From contig JAKLFN010000033.1 in assembly GCA_022711195.1 (NCBI GenBank), forward strand, positions 1 to 13,444: 13,444 nt of DNA, written 5' to 3'. This DNA comes from Bacteroidota bacterium. Lineage in GTDB: Bacteria > Bacteroidota > Bacteroidia > Bacteroidales > VadinHA17. The translations under genes were made by a program, and so were the position numbers. Positions 1 through 7,812 of this stretch are shown piece after piece. Every line of letters begins with the position of its first letter. Positions within the stretch are counted from its first letter, which is position 1. The notes below the pieces were generated by a model. It was not told where the DNA came from. It saw nothing but the letters and a program-made list of their open reading frames with translations, and did not search any database.

Positions 1-1699
1 CATTAACATTTTCCGGTATTATGTTTTCATGATTCCAGAGCGAAACATAATGAACTCCCCTGATTTCCGGAACCGGAAAAAGATTTCCGCTGAATCCCTC
101 CTGTTTCATACTGAGCACAGTATAAATAGTTTTTGACCCTGAGCTCCACCTGTTAACGAAAATTCTGTCTGCAGCAGTTTCAAGAAGAGGTGTCCAGTTC
201 TTATCGAGGAATGCATCATTATTCTGCCTTAGGATAAATGTTGTCTGCGCCAGGTATTGCCTGTCTGCCTCAAAGTCTTCATTTCTTCCGCCCGGCCGGC
301 CCATGTGAAGCTCTGTTCCGTATCCGTTGAAGAAAGAGATTGCGATCTCGCGGTGAATAATATCTTCACCGGCATCGCAAACCCTGAATATTGCATTATC
401 AGGCTTTATAAGCTTGTTAAGATTAAGTTCCGGGCTCTTGAAAATTGCATTATGAACACGGCCGGTGATTATGCCCGGCATATCCTTTGGAAGGGCCATA
501 GCTTCGGAATACATCACAACACCTTTCCTGACACTGTCGGCTGCTGACCGCAGTTCCCCGGTAGTACTCCCGTAAGTATCGAGTACAACACCATCGGCTT
601 CTGTTTCACTGATCATCCTTGCAAGTCCTTTCAGATGATCTTCCTTCCTGGTACTGTTATCCCATGGATTGTACGCAATAAAGAACCTGGTTCCATAGGG
701 ACGCGACATCCTTGAGAAATTTCTCAGCTGCCCGGTACCTCCGGGAAGATCACTGTAAAGGTCCCACTGGTTTCGCTGGTCGAGGCCAAGCCTGGGCCAG
801 GTAGGCCACAAAACAAAAGCATCGATGGCGCCAAAGGTTTCAATCTGCTTCTTAAGAAATTCACCATAGTTATACCTTCCTGTAAAGCGGTCATAAAATT
901 CCCTGTCCCAGGCCATCTGCAACACCATAATGTAACTCTCCCTTATCCACGCAAGGTCGCTGCGTTCATAGAGTGAATTATCGAAGTTCACCAGGTCGTA
1001 GAGATATTTATCCCTGAACATTACTTTCAGGCCATTCTGCCATTCACCGGTGAAGGCTGCAGCATGGATTTGATAACTGACATCAGCGCCTGGAGGAAGG
1101 ATTGTTTCATAACGCCGCTTCACTCCTCCTCCTGTTTTTGTCCTCCGCGCTACAGAGCATACCGATCGTGAGGCATCGGCTTTAAAAGATGAGTATCCCA
1201 TTTCCCAGGCATTATCGGGAAGGATAACTCTCACGGGTGTGTATCCCGGACGGAAAAGGCATGCACGTGCCAGGTCGGGAGGTCCGTATCCTGTTATATA
1301 TACCGATGAAGTATTTTCACCAAACGGGACTACATTTGAAAGAACAAGTGTATCCCTTCCTGCGTTCCTGAAGTTCACGTCACAGTTCCATTCTGTGGCA
1401 TCAGATGTAGAGGTTCTGTATATGATCTCGAGTCCGCCCGTAAAATTCTGTCTGTAGCTTCCATCGCCAAAGAAGCACTCTGTACCGGTTGAGTTGTAAA
1501 GTAAACCATTGAGAACAAAGCTTATCAATGGCCTGGGCTGTTCTGATCGAACAAATGAACTGTCGGTGAGAGTAAAACCTGTAACTACAAGATTTTTACC
1601 TGTTTCGATTGTGGCACCTGCTAATTCCTGAGAATATATATTGCCGGCCGGCAGCAGGAGGAAGAACAGAATCAGGCTTCCCAATGATCTTATCCGCAT
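1..1699 (-). CDS. Secreted, probably carbohydrate-active TIM-barrel-like protein (3' part outside window)
   Basis: An open frame runs from ATG at 1699 to the left edge, 566 codons without a stop, so the C-terminus is missing. Residues 1-23 form a clear Sec signal peptide (basic start, LILFFLLL core, IYS before QE), so the protein is exported. Residues ~25-215 look beta-rich, like the N-terminal sandwich of many glycosidases. Residues ~245-500 look like an alpha/beta barrel: WPTWPRLGLDQRNQWD (~298-313), RFFIAYNPWD (~338-347), ADGVVLDTYG (~368-377) and VVMYSEA (~394-400). Asp374 after a hydrophobic strand and Glu399 are placed like catalytic acids of retaining glycosidases, but this is inference. 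I cannot assign a family. Two annotators could fairly call it hypothetical or glycoside-hydrolase-like. It has its own upstream region, divergent from the lipoprotein gene. Confidence 0.8.
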   Translation of the reverse strand, partial: MRIRSLGSLILFFLLLPAGNIYSQELAGATIETGKNLVVTGFTLTDSSFVRSEQPRPLISFVLNGLLYNSTGTECFFGDGSYRQNFTGGLEIIYRTSTSDATEWNCDVNFRNAGRDTLVLSNVVPFGENTSSVYITGYGPPDLARACLFRPGYTPVRVILPDNAWEMGYSSFKADASRSVCSVARRTKTGGGVKRRYETILPPGADVSYQIHAAAFTGEWQNGLKVMFRDKYLYDLVNFDNSLYERSDLAWIRESYIMVLQMAWDREFYDRFTGRYNYGEFLKKQIETFGAIDAFVLWPTWPRLGLDQRNQWDLYSDLPGGTGQLRNFSRMSRPYGTRFFIAYNPWDNSTRKEDHLKGLARMISETEADGVVLDTYGSTTGELRSAADSVRKGVVMYSEAMALPKDMPGIITGRVHNAIFKSPELNLNKLIKPDNAIFRVCDAGEDIIHREIAISFFNGYGTELHMGRPGGRNEDFEADRQYLAQTTFILRQNNDAFLDKNWTPLLETAADRIFVNRWSSGSKTIYTVLSMKQEGFSGNLFPVPEIRGVHYVSLWNHENIIPENVN

Positions 1700-1718
1700 T
1701 TCGAAACTCTTTTTTTAT

Positions 1719-1749
1719 GCAATATATAATTTTAGCAGGCACTAAAAAA
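1719..1749 (-). promoter_or_regulatory. Weak candidate Bacteroidota promoter for the secreted protein gene
   Basis: On the minus strand a T-run (TTTT, 1749-1746) lies 19 bp before TATATTGC (1726-1719), an imperfect match to TAnnTTTG. The start codon lies 19 bp further on. The region is AT-rich, so chance matches are likely. Confidence 0.25.
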
Positions 1750-1796
1750 ATTGTTAATCCGTTTTAATACTATGATAATGGGTATGACTGAATTGT

Positions 1797-1827
1797 TTTG
1801 TATTAATGTATAAATTTCATAACTTTA
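1797..1827 (+). promoter_or_regulatory. Bacteroidota-type promoter for the small lipoprotein gene
   Basis: TTTG (1797-1800) is followed after 19 bp by TAACTTTA (1820-1827). This fits the -33 TTTG / -7 TAnnTTTG consensus except for the last base. The ATG at 1854 lies 26 bp downstream, giving a short leader. Confidence 0.5.
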
Positions 1828-1853
1828 TCGTAATCACTGAAGGCTGAAGCCAG

Positions 1854-2072
1854 ATGTCCAGGATCTCGAAAATAGCGCAATACGGATTGATTCTACTCCT
1901 CCTTGCTATCATGGGAGGATGTGCCTCGTCGGGTAAGACAAGCAGAAGCGACTGGGAGAAGAAGAGGCGATCGGCTGCCAGGACAAATACTGCGGGGATG
2001 GGAAGGAATAAATTCTTTTATTCGACTAATTACCAGAAAAAGCTTCAGCAGAACTATCGTAAGAAAAGATAG
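1854..2072 (+). CDS. Small basic lipoprotein, 72 residues
   Basis: A lipoprotein signal peptide is visible: basic N-terminus (MSRISK), hydrophobic stretch QYGLILLLLAIM, then lipobox-like MGGC with Cys23 as the expected lipidated residue. The mature part of about 50 residues is very basic and polar (DWEKKRRSAAR, ending QQNYRKKR) and has no recognisable domain. It is probably anchored in the inner or outer membrane facing the periplasm. A promoter-like motif lies just upstream, and the gene ends 9 bp before the stop of the convergent hydrolase gene. The signal peptide and lipobox make it real despite its size. Function unknown. Confidence 0.7.
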   Translation: MSRISKIAQYGLILLLLAIMGGCASSGKTSRSDWEKKRRSAARTNTAGMGRNKFFYSTNYQKKLQQNYRKKR

Positions 2073-2081
2073 TTTACCACA

Positions 2082-2849
2082 TTATTCATCACATTCAAAA
2101 CTAAGTCCGTCGTATGCCAGCACAATTCCCTGCGGAAGCTCCTGGTTTACAATGCTGTGCAATCCCATCTGGTGGCTGATGTGTGTTATGAATGCTTTAC
2201 GGGGAGATATCTCCCTTGTAAAATCGATAGCCTCCCTCAAGCTGAAATGTGAAATATGCTTTTCTTTTCTCAGGGCATTTATAACAAGGTATTTTACCCC
2301 GAAAAGTTTCTCCTTCGAAAGTTCAGGAATATAATTGGCGTCAGTTATATAGGCAAAGTTGCCAATCCTGAAGCCCAGGATCTCAAGGTTCATGTGGTGT
2401 ACGCGTACCGGGATCACGTTCAATCCTTTAACCCTGAATGAATAATCAGGGATATCATTCAGGCGCATCTTAGGAATTCCCGGATACTTGTTTTCGGAAA
2501 AGACATAAGAGAATTCCCTTTTAATGGCTTTCTGCACTCGCTCTTCGGCAAAGATGTCGATGGCATCCTGACTTTTATAATTAAAGGCTCTCACATCGTC
2601 CATTCCGGCAATATGGTCCTTATGTTCATGTGTTATCAGAATTGCATCCAGCTTTTTCACCTTTGCCCGCAGCATCTGCTGCCTGAAATCAGGACCTGCG
2701 TCAAAAAGGAGGGTCAGGTTGCCTGTTTCAAGTAGAAGCGATGTCCGGAGCCTCTCATCGTGAGGATCTCCGGATAGGCAAACAGGGCATTCGCAAGCAA
2801 TGACCGGAACGCCCTGGGAGGTGCCGGTACCAAGAAATGTTATTTTCAA
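2082..2849 (-). CDS. PhnP/RNase Z-like metallo-beta-lactamase-fold hydrolase
   Basis: A 255-residue cytoplasmic phosphodiesterase-type enzyme. The N-terminus FLGTGTSQGVP is typical of the PhnP/ElaC branch. The two-metal motif THEHKDH gives His74, His76, Asp78 and His79; further likely ligands are His152, Asp170, His201 and His223. Cys19, Cys21 and Cys24 (CECPVC), with His226, match the structural zinc site described for E. coli PhnP. No phosphonate genes are nearby, so the substrate is probably another cyclic phosphate or phosphodiester (inference). The start is TTG: the motif begins right at it, and the frame upstream has no ATG before a stop at 2864-2862. It is a single-gene unit facing the lipoprotein gene. 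Confidence 0.88.
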   Translation of the reverse strand: MKITFLGTGTSQGVPVIACECPVCLSGDPHDERLRTSLLLETGNLTLLFDAGPDFRQQMLRAKVKKLDAILITHEHKDHIAGMDDVRAFNYKSQDAIDIFAEERVQKAIKREFSYVFSENKYPGIPKMRLNDIPDYSFRVKGLNVIPVRVHHMNLEILGFRIGNFAYITDANYIPELSKEKLFGVKYLVINALRKEKHISHFSLREAIDFTREISPRKAFITHISHQMGLHSIVNQELPQGIVLAYDGLSFECDE

Positions 2850-2867
2850 ACGGTCTGTTTTTCACAA

Positions 2868-2899
2868 CAAACCTATATTAAAAAACAATAACAGGCAAC
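2868..2899 (-). promoter_or_regulatory. Bacteroidota-type promoter for the metallo-hydrolase gene
   Basis: Minus-strand TAGGTTTG (2875-2868) matches TAnnTTTG exactly. GTTG (2899-2896) lies 20 bp upstream, three of four bases of the -33 element. The TTG start at 2849 follows after 18 bp, so the leader would be only about a dozen bases. Confidence 0.5.
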
Positions 2900-2931
2900 T
2901 GGATAAAGATTTTTATCGAAACTTTATTTGC

Positions 2932-2939
2932 TATATTTG
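2932..2939 (+). promoter_or_regulatory. -7 element for the RsmI-family methyltransferase gene
   Basis: TATATTTG is an exact TAnnTTTG match ending 17 bp before the GTG start. No good TTTG -33 box is seen at the right distance (only a T-run near 2910-2914). It is divergent from the promoter-like site at 2868-2899. Confidence 0.45.
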
Positions 2940-2956
2940 ATTAAAACCTTATTGCC

Positions 2957-3655
2957 GTGAAAGGGCGTTTATATCTGATACCTGTGACCCTCGGAGGTGA
3001 TGATTACTCTGAAGTAATACCTGAGAAGGTAGCCGTAATAACGAGAGGTCTGCGCTATTTCGTTGTTGAAGAGATCAGGAGTGCCAGGAGGTTCCTCAGG
3101 CAGATAGACAGGACATTCCCCATTGATGCCTCCGTTTTCTTCGAGTTGAATGAACATACCGACGAAAGTGAAATAGGCAGGTTTCTTGAGCCTCTCGTAA
3201 AAGGCCACGACATAGGCCTTATGAGTGAAGCAGGTCTTCCGGGGATAGCCGATCCGGGATCAAAGCTCATCGCCCTGGCTCACCGGAAGAAGATCCGCGT
3301 CACACCCCTGTCGGGTCCGTCATCAATTATCATGACCTTAATATCGTCAGGTTTTAATGGTCAGAATTTCACCTTCAACGGTTATCTTCCTGTGAAGAAT
3401 GATGAAAGAACAGCAAGGATCAGGGAGATCGAAAAGAAGGCCAGGGAGGGTTTTTCGCAGATCTTCATCGAAACACCTTACCGGAACCAGCAGCTGGCCG
3501 GGGCCATCCTTTCAGTCTGCAGCAACGATACAATGCTGTGTATAGCTTCCGACCTAACAATGGCCGGGGAATCCATTGTGTCGATGTCTGTCGGTGAGTG
3601 GAAAAAGAATCCACCACAGCTTAAAGGAAAACTGGCGGTATTTGTTCTTCAATAG
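2957..3655 (+). CDS. Short SAM-dependent methyltransferase of the RsmI/tetrapyrrole-methylase fold
   Basis: A 232-residue protein with hallmarks of the RsmI branch: LMSEAGLPGIADPGSKLI (~88-105), which corresponds to the family's S-D/E-AGTPGISDPG loop; PLSGPSS (~117-123); and FIETPYRN (~169-176). RsmI methylates the 2'-O of C1402 in 16S rRNA. Here the usual N-terminal TPIGN is replaced by PVTLGG, and the protein is shorter than the roughly 280 residues of classical RsmI because the C-terminal part is missing. It looks like the short paralogue seen in Bacteroidota, so the rRNA target is not assured. The start is GTG, placed by the conserved GRLYLIP N-terminus. It ends 6 bp before the convergent FKBP gene. 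Confidence 0.85.
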   Translation: MKGRLYLIPVTLGGDDYSEVIPEKVAVITRGLRYFVVEEIRSARRFLRQIDRTFPIDASVFFELNEHTDESEIGRFLEPLVKGHDIGLMSEAGLPGIADPGSKLIALAHRKKIRVTPLSGPSSIIMTLISSGFNGQNFTFNGYLPVKNDERTARIREIEKKAREGFSQIFIETPYRNQQLAGAILSVCSNDTMLCIASDLTMAGESIVSMSVGEWKKNPPQLKGKLAVFVLQ

Positions 3656-3661
3656 GGATTG

Positions 3662-4192
3662 TCATTTCTGGCCGGCACCTGTCACCTTTATATCATAGAC
3701 CAGTACGGCACGGGGTGGAATCTTTTTCCCGTCGCCCGGGATACCCCATCCCAGGAAAGGAGGAATAATGAACAGCGCCTCGGCACCCGGCTTAAGTAGT
3801 CGTAATCCCTGTTCGAGCCCCGGTTCAATACCGGATCTCCCCACGATCACTTCTTTGGGTCCCAGATCCTTTGATGAATAACATTCTGTTCCGTCGAGTG
3901 TGGTACACTCATATTCCATTATAAGCCTGTCGTTGTCGGTAAAATTTCTTCCTGTACCCTCCGATCGAATCATATACCAAAGCCCTGACTGGGTTACCGT
4001 CATCGTCAGTCCTCTCCTCTCTGCATAGTTTTCGATCCTTTCCCTGTCTTTAGCCACCATGTAACGGTTCAGTTCAGCCAGTTCATTTAATCCTGGCTTC
4101 CTGGGATTATTATCGTCATGCGATTTCCGGTTGCAGGAGCCGGCAGACATCACCAAAACGATTATAATGACGGACAGGGATCTCATGGTCAT
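3662..4192 (-). CDS. FKBP-type peptidyl-prolyl isomerase lipoprotein
   Basis: A 176-residue protein with a lipoprotein signal (hydrophobic VIIIVLVMSAGS, then Cys20), so it is probably membrane-anchored on the periplasmic side. After a helical linker (~35-60), residues ~80-173 form one FKBP domain: NDRLIMEYECTTLDGTE, the EPGLEQGLRLLKPGAEALFIIP segment, FLGWGI, and IPPRAVLVYDIKV. It should catalyse prolyl cis-trans isomerisation during folding of exported proteins. It resembles the small lipoprotein FKBPs of Bacteroidota, including GldI of gliding species, but nothing here shows gliding. Its ATG overlaps the stop of the upstream DHH gene (ATGA, 4192-4189), so the two are translationally coupled. 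A second ATG at 4186 is possible. Confidence 0.88.
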   Translation of the reverse strand: MTMRSLSVIIIVLVMSAGSCNRKSHDDNNPRKPGLNELAELNRYMVAKDRERIENYAERRGLTMTVTQSGLWYMIRSEGTGRNFTDNDRLIMEYECTTLDGTECYSSKDLGPKEVIVGRSGIEPGLEQGLRLLKPGAEALFIIPPFLGWGIPGDGKKIPPRAVLVYDIKVTGAGQK

Positions 4193-5214
4193 TCTGCAGG
4201 GTTGAGCCTGTTAAAATTTTCCCGCAGCACTTTATGAAAGTAGTTTATAGTGTTTTCAAGGGTGTCGGGGTATTCACCACCTGAAGCATTCAAATGTCCT
4301 CCGCCATAAAAAAATTCCGAAGCAAACAGGTTGGAAGGAAATGAGCCTTTTGACCTGAATGAGAGCTTTACAAATCCATCTTTTTCAATAAACAGGACAG
4401 AAAAATGAATACCGCTTATGGAAAGAGGCATATTTACAAAGCCCTCGGTGTCGCCCTTGACATAATCGAACGATGCCAGTTCTGCCTTTGAAAGGGAAAT
4501 GTAGGCAGTCTGGTATTCAGGCAGGACAACCATTTTCTGGTACATTGAGTAACCGAGCAGTCTCATTCTTCCTGCGGAGAAGTTATTATAAATCAGGTTC
4601 TGGATACGATCCTTTTCGATGTCTGTTTCGAGCAGATCGGCTACGATCCTGAATGTGCTGCCGGAGAAGTTTCCGTGGTCGAAGTTGCCGGTATCAGTTA
4701 TAATTCCTACATATAGTGCTTCGGCATAGGCCCTGCTGATGAACGGTCCGGCGTTAATGCCGCTAACAACTCTATAGACGATTTCTGATGTGGAGCATGC
4801 TGTCGGATCTGAAATGAGTATATCGGAAAAGCTGACAGGATTCAGGTGATGGTCTATAATTACTTTTTTTGCTTCGGATGCAATTACCAGCTTTTCTGCC
4901 TCACCCAGCCGGTTCGACTGGTTAAAATCGAGCATTATGATGAGGTCAGATTTTTGAATCAGCTCCCGGCACTTATCCCTCTGGCGGATGAAGATATGTA
5001 TCTTGTTGGCGCCATCCATCCATTTCAGGAATTCCTGAAGGTTATTCGGAGCCATCATAGCTGCTTCTTTTCCTCTTGAAAGAAGGTAATGGTATAGAGC
5101 CAGCTGTGCCCCTATTGCATCTCCGTCGGGATTGATATGGCTGATCAGCAATATATTATCAGAATCCTCAATAAGATTCTTCAATTCTTTTATATCTTTG
5201 AGCGCTTCAGTCAC
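4189..5214 (-). CDS. nrnA: DHH/DHHA1 phosphoesterase, NrnA-like (oligoribonuclease / pAp phosphatase)
   Basis: A 341-residue cytoplasmic enzyme. All DHH motifs are present: HINPDGDAIGA (His26, Asp30, Asp32), LDFN (Asp96), IDHHLNP (Asp121-His123) and TDTGNF (Asp174), which bind manganese. The C-terminal DHHA1 domain carries GGGHLNASGG (304-313), which binds the nucleic acid or nucleotide. NrnA-type enzymes degrade short RNA oligonucleotides and dephosphorylate pAp. Length and motif order fit a complete protein. The start is GTG at 5214; the frame upstream meets a stop (5238-5236) with no ATG. It is the first gene of a two-gene unit with the FKBP lipoprotein. The functional link between them is unclear. 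Confidence 0.9.
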   Translation of the reverse strand: MTEALKDIKELKNLIEDSDNILLISHINPDGDAIGAQLALYHYLLSRGKEAAMMAPNNLQEFLKWMDGANKIHIFIRQRDKCRELIQKSDLIIMLDFNQSNRLGEAEKLVIASEAKKVIIDHHLNPVSFSDILISDPTACSTSEIVYRVVSGINAGPFISRAYAEALYVGIITDTGNFDHGNFSGSTFRIVADLLETDIEKDRIQNLIYNNFSAGRMRLLGYSMYQKMVVLPEYQTAYISLSKAELASFDYVKGDTEGFVNMPLSISGIHFSVLFIEKDGFVKLSFRSKGSFPSNLFASEFFYGGGHLNASGGEYPDTLENTINYFHKVLRENFNRLNPAE

Positions 5215-5236
5215 AAAAATTGATTTTAAGGGTTGT

Positions 5237-5244
5237 CAAAGATA
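5237..5244 (-). promoter_or_regulatory. -7 element for the nrnA-FKBP operon
   Basis: Minus-strand TATCTTTG (5244-5237) is an exact TAnnTTTG match 22 bp before the GTG start. No TTTG -33 box is visible at 19-21 bp upstream. Confidence 0.45.
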
Positions 5245-5296
5245 AGCAATATTCCTGAAGAGAATTCCCGGGAATGCTTATACAAAAATATCAGAT

Positions 5297-5716
5297 ATGA
5301 ACGGAAACATAACATTTTCGATAATCAAGCCAAATGCTGTAAGGACAGGAAAAGCAGGCCCGATACTATCCATGATCAATGAAGCCGGTTTTGAGATATC
5401 CGCCATGAAGCTGGTAAAGATGACTCCTGAGCAGGCTGAGGTCTTTTATGATGTCCACAAGGGGAAGCCTTTTTTTGAAAGCCTTGTTGAGTTTATGACA
5501 TCCGGACCTGTTTTTGTTATGATCCTCAGGCATGAGAATGCAGTGGAGGAATTCAGGAAGCTTATCGGGGCCACTGACCCTGCCAAAGCTGAACCCGGAA
5601 CCATAAGAAAACTGTTTGCCGTATCGGTTCAGATGAATGCGGTTCATGGTTCCGACAGCGATGAGAATGCCTTACGGGAAGCTGCCTTCTTCTTCTCCGG
5701 ATTTGAAAGATTCTGA
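5297..5716 (+). CDS. ndk: Nucleoside-diphosphate kinase
   Basis: A 139-residue protein that transfers the gamma phosphate between nucleoside triphosphates and diphosphates through a phosphohistidine. The active-site signature NAVHGSD is present, with His117 as the phosphorylated residue. Other expected residues are Lys11 (IIKPNAV), Tyr51, Arg104 (GTIRKLF) and Asn114. Length is normal for the compact bacterial enzyme and no piece is missing. The ATG fits the family N-terminus. No strong ribosome-binding site is seen. A TATCTTTG at 5193-5200, inside the divergent nrnA gene, is the only exact -7 match upstream. The next gene starts about 70 bp downstream. Confidence 0.95.
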   Translation: MNGNITFSIIKPNAVRTGKAGPILSMINEAGFEISAMKLVKMTPEQAEVFYDVHKGKPFFESLVEFMTSGPVFVMILRHENAVEEFRKLIGATDPAKAEPGTIRKLFAVSVQMNAVHGSDSDENALREAAFFFSGFERF

Positions 5717-5784
5717 AAACAAAATGTAACAAACCTGCTAAACCTTTTCTCCTGTGTTGTGTTATTACCATCGCAGGATTCAAC

Positions 5785-7530
5785 GTGTATATGAGCAAAA
5801 CTACTCTCCCCATTTCTTCCGACAGAAAAAGACTGGAAAAATATTCATCGGCATTCACCCTCTCCGATATGGAGATCTTCATCTTCCCCGATCTTTTTTA
5901 TCCGCTGGTGCTGGCAAACATAATGTCACCGGTTATCTGGTCATGGAGAGATGATCCATGGTTTGCAGGAATTGAAAAAAAAGGATTCACCTGGAAGGCC
6001 AACAGGATCAAGCAATATATTATTCAGAATTACATCTTTAACCTCGACCTGTCGACCTGGGGTCTGACTAACAAAGGCAGGGAGATTGACCGGTTTAAGG
6101 ATTTCTTTGACATAGAGATGCTCAGGAAGTCGAATGCACTCTTCGGATATGAGGGCGACAAGTACTATTTCGACATCGACATCAGGAAGCATTTCGGTCT
6201 CGACAAATATGATTCTGATGTAATCCCCTACTGGAAAACAGAGACAGTTGAAGCCATGACGGCGTTCAGGTACAGGGAGAATTTCACCACCGGAGCAGGA
6301 GAATGTGTGTCTCTCTCGGCATTATATGCTGCCGCAATGTTTGTTGTAGGACGTGTGCCTCTTGAAAGGATATTCCTGATAGCCACTCCTCTGCATTCAC
6401 AGAATTTCATTCTTGAAAAGGAGGGCCTTATAACAAACAACAGGCGCATTGTTACAAAAAACATGTGGTTCAATGGCACATCGTTGTCAGAGAAGGCCAG
6501 AAGGGCGCTGGAGAATGAGAAAGTAACCATTGTATCGCATATCTCGGGTTATATACATACGATATATGATGAGGCGACTATCAGCAAGAAGGAATATGAT
6601 CATTTTTCAGCTAAGCTTAGGGATTTCCTGACGACAGAGCTTACAAGCCTGATATTCATTAACTTCCTGAGGTTTAAATCGAAATACAAGAATCTCTTTC
6701 AGTTTGAATGTGAATGTTCGGGAAAGAAAAGGTATATCGCCCTCGACAAGCTCTTTGAATATGAGCATATTACTAAGTTCAATGTTTCTGCGGAGACAAG
6801 GCCTCAGCTCATAAAAGAAATTGAAGGTGAAGAGTTTCATTTAAGTCCTCTGCAGGGGAAGATGCTGCTCAACGAGGTTGAAGATATTATTGACAGGAAC
6901 AAGGGAAAAAGTCTTGAGGAGCTTCAGCGTATCCTGGTAGCCCATAACGGACCGATACCTGCTGACACGATCAGGGAGATGTTCAGCGATCTCGGAAAAT
7001 TCATATCTATTGATCCTGAACTTCCCGCCAGTGATAAATTGTATAAGGAGGAGATTGTGCCATCAATACCTGTATCAGCCGGCCGGAAAGAGATAATCGA
7101 CATCATCACAGGATCATCGGCGGAGTCGGAGCTTTCCCTTCTGACCTTATATGTTTACAGGCAGATGGACATTATAGACTGGGAGCCGTTTATTAAAGCT
7201 GCGGTGGAAAGGAACCCTGTCTGCCTTACCGACCTGGCCGGCAAAGGGATCCACGATGTTTACAAAATCATTTTAACTCTGCCTGACCAGTCGATTTACG
7301 ATTCATGCCGGTTAGCGCTTCCTGACGAGGTGTGGAATTTCAGAAGAGGCGATGGTATTGAAAAGGCATTTCTCCTGGCCGATTATATCATTAGTTGCGA
7401 CAAGGAAGCCTTGATAACTGTCGACATAGACAAACAGGATGTCAGCATTAAGTACAATGATCAGACTTACAGATTCGAATCAACTAAGGATTTAAAGAAG
7501 GTGATTAAAATACAGAAAGGCCTATTTTAA
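5785..7530 (+). CDS. Transglutaminase-like domain protein of unknown function
   Basis: A 581-residue protein without a signal peptide or clear membrane segment, so probably cytoplasmic. Residues ~150-230 resemble a transglutaminase-like cysteine-protease core: TTGAGECVSLSALYAAAMFVVGRVP with Cys174 at the start of a helix, then ATPLHSQNFIL with His204. The third residue might be Asn218 or Asn219 (LITNNRRIVT) where Asp is usual. The N-terminal ~145 residues are rich in Trp and aromatics (VIWSWRDDPWF). The C-terminal ~350 residues are mostly helical and unrecognised. Some family members are proteases or have lost activity, so the reaction is unknown. The start is GTG at 5785, 6 bp after AGGA (5775-5778); an in-frame ATG at 5791 is equally possible. 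Its 3' end overlaps the convergent DUF721 gene by 9 bp. Confidence 0.85.
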   Translation: MYMSKTTLPISSDRKRLEKYSSAFTLSDMEIFIFPDLFYPLVLANIMSPVIWSWRDDPWFAGIEKKGFTWKANRIKQYIIQNYIFNLDLSTWGLTNKGREIDRFKDFFDIEMLRKSNALFGYEGDKYYFDIDIRKHFGLDKYDSDVIPYWKTETVEAMTAFRYRENFTTGAGECVSLSALYAAAMFVVGRVPLERIFLIATPLHSQNFILEKEGLITNNRRIVTKNMWFNGTSLSEKARRALENEKVTIVSHISGYIHTIYDEATISKKEYDHFSAKLRDFLTTELTSLIFINFLRFKSKYKNLFQFECECSGKKRYIALDKLFEYEHITKFNVSAETRPQLIKEIEGEEFHLSPLQGKMLLNEVEDIIDRNKGKSLEELQRILVAHNGPIPADTIREMFSDLGKFISIDPELPASDKLYKEEIVPSIPVSAGRKEIIDIITGSSAESELSLLTLYVYRQMDIIDWEPFIKAAVERNPVCLTDLAGKGIHDVYKIILTLPDQSIYDSCRLALPDEVWNFRRGDGIEKAFLLADYIISCDKEALITVDIDKQDVSIKYNDQTYRFESTKDLKKVIKIQKGLF

Positions 7531-7812
7531 AACAATATCCCTGATCACTTCAGTTCCTGCCTTCGCGTTAATCTTCTCCTTCAGCGCCTGCCTGAGCATG
7601 AGCAGTTCGTTTCTTACTACTGATGAGTTAAGATGAACATACAAAACTCCTTCTCTGATATATATCTTCGACGTTCTCGAAGCAATAGCCTTGCCTACTA
7701 TCTCTTCCCACGAGTTTATCACCCCTGTCTCACTCAGCTTCCCTTCAAGGTGCATTTCCTTTAAATAGTCCTGAATGGCCTCGGCCAGCGTTATGGTTTT
7801 ACTTCTCCTCAT
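7522..7812 (-). CDS. DUF721 family protein (DciA-like, replicative helicase loading)
   Basis: A 96-residue protein with the DUF721 pattern: INSWEEIVGKAIASRT (~32-47), then IYIREGVLYVHLNSSVVRNELLMLRQALKEKIN (~50-82), where short strands lead into a helix. The family includes DciA, which helps load the DnaB helicase in many bacteria that lack DnaC or DnaI; Bacteroidota members are short like this one. Its ATG overlaps the recF stop (ATGA, 7812-7809), so it is translated from the recF message, and placing it beside a repair and replication gene fits a role at the fork. The DciA function itself is inferred from the family. Confidence 0.85.
   Translation of the reverse strand: MRRSKTITLAEAIQDYLKEMHLEGKLSETGVINSWEEIVGKAIASRTSKIYIREGVLYVHLNSSVVRNELLMLRQALKEKINAKAGTEVIRDIVLK

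Noticed and set aside
257..547. 96-residue open frame on the + strand
   Set aside because: It is antisense to the secreted-protein gene, whose frame is open throughout and has a signal peptide.
1903..2334. 143-residue open frame on the + strand
   Set aside because: It overlaps the lipoprotein gene in another frame and is antisense to the hydrolase, with no family signature.
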